Source: Pholis gunnellus (lineage: Eukaryota > Chordata > Actinopteri > Perciformes > Pholidae). From it: 64,000 nucleotides of DNA. The first letter of the stretch is position 1. The number at the start of each line of letters is the position of its first letter. The position numbers were made by a program, and so were the translations under genes. Below are positions 51,201-61,100 of this stretch, one piece after another. The notes under the pieces were generated by a model that was given only the letters and a program-made list of their open reading frames with translations, was not told the DNA's origin and did not search any database. Location: positions 1,263,480 through 1,327,479 of the forward strand of contig OU342817.1 in NCBI GenBank assembly GCA_910591455.2, given 5' to 3'.

Positions 51201-52829
51201 GTCCCGGTCAGGCTCTTTACACGCCACAGATCACAGAGCGTCAGGTCAGAAGATATATCACGTCCTCTATCCACAGATTTAATCCTGCTTATTTTTAATG
51301 CCAAACAATAAGCCAAACGGACTTTGTCTTGTGAAACCAAAAGTTCATGAAACAAAAATACTTATTTTAACACAAATCTTTCCTTAAACCAAACACAATA
51401 GTTTAGTTTTCTAAACCTAAAGTTGATTTTGTTTAAATTCACAACGTGGGAGCTGCAGGTTGGCCCGGATTCAGCATTCAGACACTTTCAGTTAGCGGGT
51501 AACATTCAAAATGTGTGTTTTTTAGAGATATTCTGCAAACTAACAGACACGTTAATGGGACAGAAGTCCTAACCTCAGGTGAGATACGTACCTGTGGAGC
51601 AGGTGATGCGTGAGATGTTCAAACCACAGGCCGAGGTGTTCGATGCTCTAAAAATAGAACTCGGAGTGGCGACAATTTCTGCACGTATAGAAGTCATGAT
51701 GTGTGTTTTTTAAAACGCAGTTGTGAGTGTGTGAATGAGAAATAATTGGGGCGCACACTTCATGCCTCACCTGTGCTGATGGGCGCGTGTCAGCCGTGTT
51801 ACCGGGAGTCGGTATCACAGCTCATTAGAGCGACAGCTCTGCAGGAACCGCCAATCCTCCGAGCTGATGGGCTCAAGAGGTCGCGTGGAGAGACGCCTCT
51901 CTCACAGCTTCTGACACGCCGATCATCCGGAGCTGATCCCGCCGCCGGGCCAGAGACGGGCCTCACACGGTGTCACGTCGGTCCTCCCTCCGGCTCCAAT
52001 TAGTCCTCAGTGTGTATTTTTAGACTCGGGTTTTTTACCAGGCTTTGATTTTAAATGCAGCATTGAGTGAGATGAAGTTGAAACAACTTGAAAGCAGTCC
52101 GAGGCCACGAACGCATGTGTTGCAGCACTTCATCTGCTTCAGGATGCACAACATACAGACACTCACACCAGAGAAGAACTGGGTTTTGTGTGAAATCTCA
52201 AGCAAGTCAGATTCCAACGTTCCAATCCCTAAACGACATTCGTGACTGATGCGGTTGTGAAGCAGTCGCGTGGCGGGAGCTTTAAACGTGTTACCTCTAA
52301 TAAATGTGATGTTTGGTTGTGTTCCGGACCCTCGGGGGTTCACATGTGAACCGCAGATTAAATACACAGTTTAACCCATAATTGCATCACGGACAGAAAG
52401 GTTTCCTTGTATCAGAAAATAAAGGACAAACTGTTTACATTGGAGCTCCTCACACTGGAGGTCATTGTCTGTTCTGTCCGCTGACCAAAGCAACAAAGGC
52501 TGTGTGTTAAATCCTCCATGTTTGTAGTCACTTTAGCATCAGTTAACTGCAAACAGAGCCTGAACACCTTCACCGTTCAAGTGGTTCTGCAGGTGCGTCC
52601 TTCTGCAGCAGATGTTATACAACTTGAAAATGTGCGTGATTTTGTAATCCTCGGTGGCTGCTGATCTTCTGGGTTCTACTATAAAACCTTTGTCCCACGT
52701 ATTTCAAAGATGACCTCATTAAAGCGGACAGAAGAAGAGTGTGTCTCCGGTTACCTGCTCGTAACGCTGCTCTCCTCCCCCACAGATCTGAAACAGAGAT
52801 GCCTGACAAAGATGTGCAACAAACTGTGA
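37081..52829 (+). CDS. hhla1: hhla1 orthologue: secreted mucin-like glycoprotein (14 exons, complete)
   Basis: Fourteen exons sum to 2928 nt, 975 codons plus stop, with every junction in phase. The identity rests mainly on position: it lies between kcnq3 and oc90 on the same strand, exactly where HHLA1 sits in human. Start ATG 37081; residues 13-28 are hydrophobic (LCLLIGVSTALLLVLF), a signal sequence or anchor. Residues about 30-248 contain IDLTPLVNTLVN, SVTSYSSLALHKLTLLVYN, FCYCVTNETNDLTDFTAVLL and several N-glycosylation sequons. Residues about 249-880 are one Thr/Ser/Pro exon with TTVGAPS repeats, expected to be densely O-glycosylated. The C-terminus is cysteine-rich (QPCVLELCKFFSQCLC, RCLTKMCNKL). 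Function is unknown. In human the gene is named for a HERV-H LTR that drives it; none is needed or seen here. Confidence 0.8.
37172..38001 (+). other. hhla1 intron 1
   Basis: AT-rich, no coding signal seen. Confidence 0.7.
38002..38061 (+). CDS. hhla1: hhla1 exon 2
   Basis: Acceptor ttgtttcacag ending 38001, donor GTCATC at 38062. 60 nt, phase 1-1. It encodes LRDGRQEERHRRDVVLNST, a basic stretch with RHRR (possible proprotein cleavage) and one N-glycosylation site. Confidence 0.65.
38063..38140. repeat. (TCATCC/TCATCA)n repeat
   Basis: Starts within two bases of the exon 2 donor and could influence its recognition. Ser- or His-rich open frames across it are artefacts. Confidence 0.9.
38697..38777 (+). 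CDS. hhla1: hhla1 exon 3
   Basis: Acceptor tttcccag ending 38696, donor GTACGT at 38778. 81 nt, phase 1-1. It encodes IPAEHIDPAAIDLTPLVNTL then VNTSQS with an NTS sequon. Confidence 0.8.
38778..39958 (+). other. hhla1 intron 3
   Basis: Near 39815-39850 a GGTTCAATCAC word suggests a decayed tRNA-type SINE. A 101-codon frame at 38831-39136 shows no recognisable domain and is probably chance. Confidence 0.55.
39959..40042 (+). CDS. hhla1: hhla1 exon 4
   Basis: Acceptor gtccttcag ending 39958, donor GTAAAT at 40043. 84 nt, phase 1-1. It encodes SRQLFSLLSVTSYSSLALHK then LTLLVYN. Confidence 0.82.
40043..41515 (+). other. hhla1 intron 4, mostly repeats
   Basis: Contains a full copy of dispersed repeat family A (40575-41003) and further repeat-like sequence to about 41400. 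No exon seen. Confidence 0.6.
40575..41003 (+). repeat. dispersed repeat family A, copy in hhla1 intron
   Basis: Runs from AGAAGTGGACGTAGTCGTTG to about AGAGAGAATGCAGCTTTA and is over 85% identical by eye to 55722-56160. The shared open frame (SGLRRSDVETPYTSL...) exists only because the repeat is conserved. Family unidentified; probably a non-autonomous element. Confidence 0.8.
41516..41599 (+). CDS. hhla1: hhla1 exon 5
   Basis: Acceptor cgtttcttcag ending 41515, donor GTGAGC at 41600. 84 nt, phase 1-1. It encodes SSIKSVESNKFRRRFCYCVT then NETNDLT, with a CYC pair and an NET sequon. Confidence 0.82.
41685..41768 (+). CDS. hhla1: hhla1 exon 6
   Basis: Acceptor tgtcttcag ending 41684, donor GTGGGT at 41769. 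84 nt, phase 1-1. It encodes FTAVLLDVMGNSTTYLHELF then KSASILS. Confidence 0.83.
41875..41931 (+). CDS. hhla1: hhla1 exon 7
   Basis: Acceptor tgtgtctcag ending 41874, donor GTAAGT at 41932. 57 nt, phase 1-1. It encodes SQRNNSDCIYICVMAGKT, with two cysteines and an NNS sequon. Confidence 0.8.
42003..42058. repeat. (TG)n microsatellite
   Basis: Two TG tracts split by AACGTGATGTA; the second ends within 10 bp of the exon 8 acceptor. Confidence 0.93.
42066..42149 (+). CDS. hhla1: hhla1 exon 8
   Basis: Acceptor gttgtccag ending 42065. 84 nt, phase 1-1. It encodes REVPELWEVGSITPLFNQTI then VEGRPHR. The donor GTTTAT at 42150 is weak, chosen because it keeps phase with exon 9. Confidence 0.72.
42740..42769 (+). 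CDS. hhla1: hhla1 exon 9 (30-nt microexon)
   Basis: Acceptor ttttggagcag ending 42739, donor GTGAGT at 42770. It encodes NVSSFRLPV, phase 1-1. Good splice sites and phase fit support it; its small size leaves some doubt. Confidence 0.6.
42893..42982 (+). CDS. hhla1: hhla1 exon 10
   Basis: Acceptor aaaccccag ending 42892, donor GTGAGT at 42983. 90 nt, phase 1-1. It encodes WHQLPMNLSHVSPSGMSSAL then TSRVHSTDH. Confidence 0.7.
42983..44254 (+). other. hhla1 intron 10
   Basis: AT-rich, no exon or repeat of note recognised. Confidence 0.65.
44255..46150 (+). CDS. hhla1: hhla1 exon 11: mucin-type Thr/Ser/Pro exon
   Basis: 1896 nt, phase 1-1, acceptor gaatcattag ending 44254, donor GTAAAT at 46151. 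The 631 codons are almost entirely Thr, Ser, Pro, Ala, Val, Gly and Arg. The centre (about 44560-45900) is a degenerate 21-bp repeat, GGAGCTCCATCAACCACAGT plus one base, encoding TTVGAPS or TTVRAPS heptads, the hallmark of a mucin O-glycosylation domain. Copy number is likely to vary between individuals. If the donor is not used, the frame runs on 176 nt to TGA at 46324-46326, giving an alternative short C-terminus. The antisense open frames here (VVDGAPT repeats) are shadows. Confidence 0.82.
44560..45900 (+). repeat. coding 21-bp VNTR in hhla1
   Basis: About 60 degenerate units, most homogeneous at 44700-45020, where ACATCAACCACAGTAGGAGC phrases recur with 9-bp TCAACCACA insertions. A second subfamily with CGAGCTCCACCAACCACAGT is at 45690-45850. 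All length changes keep the frame. Confidence 0.9.
47067..47147. repeat. (TG)n microsatellite
   Basis: About 40 perfect TG repeats. Confidence 0.97.
47215..47230. repeat. poly-C run
   Basis: 16 consecutive C followed by TCCTCC. Confidence 0.95.
48174..48219. repeat. (CA)n microsatellite
   Basis: About 23 CA repeats in hhla1 intron 11. Confidence 0.97.
49928..50087 (+). CDS. hhla1: hhla1 exon 12: cysteine-rich segment
   Basis: Acceptor tctgttgagag ending 49927 (chosen over the AG two bases earlier because it alone keeps phase), donor after ATGAAAAG at 50088. 160 nt, phase 1 in, 2 out. It encodes CPWRRPELTDVSPSGGSATT, then LQPCVLELCKFFSQCLCRPS and GYKTRMK. The Cys pattern and GC content differ sharply from the mucin exon. 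Confidence 0.8.
50088..52785 (+). other. hhla1 introns 12 and 13 (exon 13 lies within)
   Basis: Apart from exon 13 (51067-51149), nothing coding was recognised. GC-rich sequence at 51770-52000 has no clear feature. Confidence 0.6.
51067..51149 (+). CDS. hhla1: hhla1 exon 13
   Basis: Acceptor cttgtctctcag ending 51066, donor GTAAGT at 51150. 83 nt. It encodes YCDDSHLWYEQHTSEVCRRV then RRVSFSR. The first base completes the Arg split across the intron. Confidence 0.83.
52786..52829 (+). CDS. hhla1: hhla1 exon 14: C-terminus
   Basis: Acceptor cctcccccacag ending 52785. It encodes LKQRCLTKMCNKL and TGA at 52827-52829. The split Asn codon matches exon 13. The complete model is divisible by three. 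Confidence 0.78.
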
Positions 52830-53203
52830 CCAGAGAGGAAACAAAGAGCTGTTTATCATCACAGGAAGTGACTGAAACTACAAACGTTCAGCTGAGGACA
52901 CTTCTGGAACATCTGGAGAACGTAGGAAACAGAATCTGGTTTCTGAATCTGGACGGTTTGGAAATTGTTCACCGTGAAAGTTTTCATACGTTTACACGTC
53001 ACGTCAATATTTTTGACATTTATCACTATAATCTCCACAGTGATGTGATGTTAGTCTTTAGGGCCGAGAGGACTGAATGTACGACTCATAGCGGACACAC
53101 AACCCTGGAATCCTGAAACTGAAACTCTGCAAACACTCTATTAATACAACTCCTATTTAAAACCAAACTTTTCAAATCAACTGAAGGTGTCTTTTTTCAG
53201 TTT

Positions 53204-53209
53204 AATAAA
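53204..53209 (+). terminator. candidate polyadenylation signal, hhla1
   Basis: AATAAA 375 nt after the stop codon, in TTTAATAAAAGTCTTTCC, followed by a CT-rich stretch. Confidence 0.5.
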
Positions 53210-53564
53210 AGTCTTTCCCAGCTGCTCTCTCTCATGCTGCTTTTCATTGAGATGAAATACATCGACAGTGTTCCAGGTGAACACCATTGGAGAGAAGAAT
53301 TTAAACATTGCAGCGTTTCTTTGTTAAATTCACAACATTTAAAAGTGCGACCGTTATCCGTGAGAACAGACGTTTCCCTTGAAACGTCTTTAAAGATGCA
53401 GTTTAGTTTTATGGGAACGTAACAAATGTCTCAGCACTCGTTGCTTCTTGTTGAAGGCTGTCGAGGGTTCTGATCTGACTCGGCATCGTTCTGTTCTTTT
53501 ACTTCTTCTCTTTGAAGTTTTGCTGAAGATAATAAACTCTCACCGTTCACTGACTGAGCGGTGA

Positions 53565-53790
53565 ATGAATGCGGCTCAGACGTAGAGCGGGTTTGTTTTA
53601 CAACCGGAAGGTCGGCGGTTCGAGCCGCGGCTCCTTCGGTACATGTCAGCGTGTCCTCGGGCAAGACACCTGACCTCCCGAAGCACACGTATCACAACGC
53701 CGACCTGTTAGAGACGGCGGAGGAAGGAACGGAAGATGGAGGCTGCACGTCAACTGGAATGTTGGTGGAATATTCATTTACCTCATAAAC
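53565..53790 (+). repeat. tRNA-derived SINE
   Basis: An A-box-like GTAGAGCGGGTTTG and a B-box GGTTCGAGCC spaced as in a tRNA, followed by the phrase TCCTCGGGCAAGACACCTGA that is common in teleost tRNA-SINEs. It is not a functional tRNA: no acceptor stem pairs. Confidence 0.7.
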
Positions 53791-53845
53791 GGTCTGGTAG
53801 GAATGTTTCTGTGAGTATTTGGTGCATGTGAACCATAGATTACAT

Positions 53846-54136
53846 ATAAGTGGACGTAGTCATGGTGACGTCACTCTGTTAGAGGAGACCTGTCAATCAC
53901 TGTGTAGCCCCGCCCCTAAAGCATACTCTGCTTTATGGTCTGTGTGACTCTAAATGGACCATCATTTACTAAATGAACATCATGCTGTATTGAAGAAGAC
54001 TTGAAACTAGAGATTGAGACCATAAACTCATGTTTACAATGTTTACTGAGGTAATAAATCAAGAGAGAAGTAGAGTCATTTTCTCATAGACTTCTATACA
54101 ACCAGAGGAGTCGCCCCCTGGTGGACACCAGAGAGA
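53846..54136 (+). repeat. dispersed repeat family A, internally deleted copy
   Basis: Begins AAGTGGACGTAGTCATGG, lacks the middle segment with CGCCATCTTGGATT, then follows the family to GGAGTCGCCCCCTGGTGGAC. Confidence 0.8.
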
Positions 54137-55721
54137 AGTAAAGTCATCAAGCGCTTTACAAATGCAGCATTTACCATGAAATGCAGCTCACAAAGCTTAG
54201 ATTCTCTTCGTCATGTACAGATAACTGCTATTAACCCTTAAAATAAAGCCTATGAAATGTATTTGCATGCTCCTTCACCCTAACGTCTTTCATGTTACGC
54301 CCGTCTTCATGCACGTGCACCCTGGTGTGCTGGAGACGTGACAGCTTTAGGAATAATAATAATGATTATCACCAAACTGGTCATAACGTGCGTCTGTGAT
54401 TTCATCGTCTTCCTGCACGGAACATGACATTTTGACATAAACATCTGTACCACTCTCCCCCACTGATGCACCTGTCTCACACAATGCCCCACTATCAGCC
54501 CCCCCCCCCTCCACCTGTTATTAAACCCACAGCCCCCCCCCCCCCTCCTATTCATTGACCTGAACCCCTGGGAGGATCAGATAAGACCAGGTCGAGCCCT
54601 GGGTCACAAATCCAGCCCCCATTGCGGCACAAAGACCACTCTGTGGGTCCCTCCGTCAGGACCCCCACCTCCGTCAAAGCCTCAAATACCTGCACAGGAA
54701 CCAGAACCACGATAAGCTCCTGCTCAGGTGTCACCCGACAGCCAATGAGACTTGAACTGAAGGGGCTCGCCTCCTCGGTTGGACAGTTAGTGGAGCTGAG
54801 AGTTCATTCTTTTGGAAAACTAAGACAACAAAAGCACATCTTTACTCAATGAGGAGACCACAACGTCTGCAGCCGCCAACACAAAGATAAGGTGAGGTTT
54901 CCTTCACCGCTCATCAGTTCGTTTTGTTCGGCTGACTGTTGTTGATTCATGATCACAGGTCTTAGGTTTGTGGTGGTGTCGCTGTGTAGTTTTTGTATTA
55001 TACAGTATCTGATTTAAATGAAAGTGGACGGAGCTTTTCAGCTTCTCTTAGCTTTCTAGTTGTGGTTTTTGCAGCTCATTCTCTGTCTGGTTCAGTCTCC
55101 ATGTTTCCAGCTGCAGCACGCATCAAACCCCACGGTACACGACAGAGACCAGCTGGTGAACACAGCGCAGCTTTTAGCAGCTAAAGAGACTGATATTTTC
55201 TTAGGTTTTTAAGAATGATGGAGCTGTTTGAGACCAAAACAGAGCTAAAGTTGGACTTACATTCCTCAGGTGGACACAAACACGTCTGTAACGGGATGGT
55301 CATGTTGTTCTCTGTGTGCTGAAGGTGGAATTGGGCAGCTGTTTTCATCTCATTAAGAACTTTGAGGCATTTATAGCGTAAACTTTGTGTCTGGGTGTCA
55401 CAGTAGCTTGTTGTAGCTGTAAACTAATTAATGCAACTCGACTGAGCTCAAATCCTTAAAGAATCGTAGTTTCCTTTCTTTTACAATAACTTATAACTTC
55501 ATAACTTACAATTTAAGTAGCTAGAATGCAAATATGTATAAGTGCCTTCTATTGTAGACGTTGTTGTACAACTTGTTGGATAAATTGGAGTCAATCATAG
55601 AAATGGTCATGTGAGGTACAAAAGAAGTGACAACACACGTCAGCGGGGCCGTTAAGTGGCTAGTTAGCTAGTTAGCTTTTCCGGAGGCGGAGGAACCATT
55701 ATAGACACAGACTGTATACGA
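54137..55721. other. intergenic sequence between hhla1 and oc90
   Basis: C-runs at 54501-54511 and 54533-54546. Open frames at 54552-54852 show no recognisable domain. No gene called. Confidence 0.6.
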
Positions 55722-56160
55722 GAAGTGGACGTAGATGTCATAACATCTCTCATTGGTGTGGGCACTTTGTTTTTTTTAGCCTCAAGTTCGGCATTTTGGC
55801 CGTCGCCATCTTGGATTTTTGCAACCAGTGATCAGGAAGTGACCATATGTGGACTGAGGAGGAGTGACGTAGAGACGCCGTATACGTCTCTGGTAGAGAC
55901 CTGTCAATCACCGTGTAGCCCCGCCCCTAAAGCATCCCCTGCTTTATGGTCTGTGTGACTCTAAATGGACCATCATTTACTAAATGAACATCATGCTGTA
56001 TTGAAGAAGACTTGAGACTAGAGACTGAGACCATAAACTCATGTTTACAATGTTTACTGAGGTAATAAATCAAGAGAGAAGTAGAGTCATTTTCTCATAG
56101 ACTTCTATACAACCAGAGGAGTCGCCCCCTGGTGGACACTAGAGAGAATGCAGCTTTACC
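55722..56160 (+). repeat. dispersed repeat family A, full copy
   Basis: Near-identical to 40575-41003, including GACCATATGTGGACTGAGGA, the CCCGCCCCTAAAGCATCCCC phrase and the CGCCCCCTGGTGGACACTAG end. Confidence 0.82.
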
Positions 56161-58122
<1,962 letters not shown>

Positions 58123-58165
58123 ATGTTTCTGATCTGGATTTTCATTCTATCTGCTGCTCCAAACG
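58123..58165 (+). CDS. oc90: oc90 exon: signal peptide
   Basis: ATG at 58123, donor GTGAGT at 58166, phase 1. The preceding CGCAG at about 58113 may be the acceptor of a 5' UTR exon. Confidence 0.8.
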
Positions 58166-61100
58166 GTGAGTTCCTTTAAAAACACGTTCCAGACGCATCT
58201 GTACTGAGATAAGAAAATCTCACCAACATCATATTTAGAATAAACAATATACTTTTAGCAGAGGAGAGTGGAACAGTGAGCTGAATATTAGCGTTGTGTA
58301 GACGAACATAAAGCAGAGACTGACTGTGTTTTGTGTAATGACGTGTTAAATGTTATTCAAATCACTGTATTTTAATAATGACTCATCTTTCAGCGCTCTC
58401 TGCCAGCTCCATCTTCTGCCGGGACCCGGAGGCCGGCGACCAAAACACAGATCACATGACTGGTGAGGATGAAACATCAACATGAGACACATGAGACATG
58501 TGGCGCTGCGTAATATCAATCAATGAAGCAGCTCATTTAAAGTTGTTGCTTCACGGAGTTCAAAAAAGATCAGCCACCAGCATTTCATATGAGAAAGAAC
58601 GGTCAGAGTGCTGATGGGGGTTCAGTGTGTTCACTATATGCTGCTAAAAATATCCAGACCAACCATCAGCTGATATCTTAATTGTCTACTAATCTGACCT
58701 TCTTTAAAACATGACGTGGATCAGTCCAACAAACAGGACTTTCAACCTGAAGACACCGTGTTTTATTCTAGTGGTGTTGTTGTCTAAAGCTAACTGTTGG
58801 TTTTGTTGTCTAAACCTAACTGTTGGTGTTGTTGTCTAAAGCTAACCGTTGGAGTTGTTGTCTGAACCTAACTGTTGGTGTTGTTGTCTAAAGCTAACTG
58901 TTGGTGTTGTTGTCTAAAGCTAACTGTTGGTTTTGTTGTCTAAAGCTAACTGTTGGTTTTGTTGTCTAAAGCTAACTGTTGGTTTTGTTGTCTAAAGCTA
59001 ACTGTTGGTGTTGTTGTCTAAAGCTAACTGTTGGTGTTGTTGTCTAAACCTAACTGTTGGTGTTGTTGTCTAAAGCTAACTGTTGGTGTTGTTGTCTAAA
59101 GCTAACTGTTGGTGTTGTTGTCTAAAGCTAACTGTTGGTGTTGTTGTCTAAAGCTAACTGTTGGTTTTGTTGTCTAAACCTAACTGTTGGTGTTGTTGTC
59201 TAAAGCTAACCGTTGGAGTTGTTGTCTGAACCTAACTGTTGGTGTTGTTGTCTAAAGCTAACTGTTGGTGTTGTTGTCTAAAGCTAACTGTTGGTTTTGT
59301 TGTCTAAAGCTAACTGTTGGTTTTGTTGTCTAAAGCTAACTGTTGGTTTTGTTGTCTAAAGCTAACTGTTGGTGTTGTTGTCTAAAGCTAACTGTTGGTG
59401 TTGTTGTCTAAACCTAACTGTTGGTGTTGTTGTCTAAAGCTAACTGTTGGTGTTGTTGTCTAAAGCTAACTGTTGGTGTTGTTGTCTAAAGCTAACTGTT
59501 GGTGTTGTTGTCTAAAGCTAACTGTTGGTGTTGTTGTCTAAAGCTAACTGTTGGTGTTGTTGTCTAAAGCTAACTGTTGGTTTTGTTGTCTAAAGCTAAC
59601 TGTTGGTGTTGTTGTCTAAAGCTAACTGTTGGTGTTGTTGTCTAAAGCTAACTGTTGGTTTAGTTGCTTGAACTTAACTGTTGGAGTTGTTGGTTTGTCG
59701 TCGTCCTGACCGTGTCCTTTGTACACAAAACCAATAGAATGCTTTCGTGAGACTGTTGCGTAATCGCTCTCCATGATGCAGCCGGTTGTCTTTGTTGTCT
59801 TCTAGTCTCTAGAGGTGTTTGATAAGAGACGTTGATTCTGGATTTAGCATCTCCTAAAACCTCACAGGTAGAAATGTTTGATTGGTTTTACCAGACGGTT
59901 CATCTTCTCTTGGCTTTTGGAGCAACATAACATCCGAGTGTTCAATAAATAAATTGTTGTTTTCTTGCTCAGTGTTTCTCATTCGGCTCAGACGGTAAAT
60001 GTTCAGACTGACATCTTGTCTCCCCGACAAACGTCCAGCTGCTTCTGCTCCGCCTGTTATTTTTGTGATATCTTCTGATGTTGTTGACATCAAGGTCGAC
60101 TGACTCACGAGCCGTGAGGTTCTGGGACGCCTGTAGTCCTGATCAGCGCCGTGGGTTCAGCCGGCATGTGCGGAGCATGCGGCCTCAATCATTTTCTGCC
60201 CTGCATGCTTCTCTGGACTCCGGTTACCTGCCGACAGGATTATCTATGATTAAATCCTTCTGCTCCCCCCCCCCCTCACATCCTCTGTGATGTCTCTTCC
60301 TGTCTCCCGTCTCCTCGTGCAGATTGTCTCGGCCTGCGCTTCACCTGGCTCCACTCGCTCTTCGATAACTTCCCCTCGCTGCTGACGTTTGCTCTGAAGC
60401 TGCGCTGTGCGACGGGGCTTTGTCCACGCGACCTGGAGGACTACGGCTGCTCCTGCAGATATGTGGCCTCTGGAAACCCTGTGGATCCTCTGGACATGTG
60501 AGTAAGGCCCAATCTCAATGCCCCCCCCCCCCATAAGGCCTTTAAACCCTGAACCGTCAGGGACTTCACTGACTTCACCTGGTCGATGGTTTCAGTGTGA
60601 GAGGCTTAAAGGGATTGAAATGCTGTCGATACCAATGTGACAGCACTTTGCTGCGACCATGGCGATTGTGGGTATTTATTTGATATTTCTTTATATATTT
60701 GAACGACTTCCTTTTTGTCAAATTCGGCAGTTCATGAATAAACCAGGTGTGTAATAATTACTCTTTTGACATTCCTCTGATTTCATTTGTTCCATCTTTA
60801 ACCTTTAATGTTTCTGTGTACATTTAATATTTACCCCCATGTTTCACATCACAACACTATGAATTGTGGGTAATTCCCTTCGGCAAAGTCTGCAGAAATG
60901 CGGACTTACGGAAAGGGTTCAACAAAGGGCTCAACGCGTCTGAACTCTGTCTGTGACGGCAGGATCTGACAGAATAAACCCTCACAGGCTTTACGGGGAA
61001 CAAGCCTCAGAGTCCGTGAGTGTGAACAGGGAGGATTTAAACTACGCTGGAGAGTCCGATTGGTTCTGATAAACCAAACCCACCAAGAGGTCTTTCATTC

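Noticed and set aside
53583..53655. tRNA gene
   Set aside because: The A and B boxes are present but stems do not pair and typical SINE tail sequence follows.
58770..59695. CRISPR-like or coding tandem array
   Set aside because: The 26-bp units are contiguous with no unique spacers, and all frames are broken by TAA.
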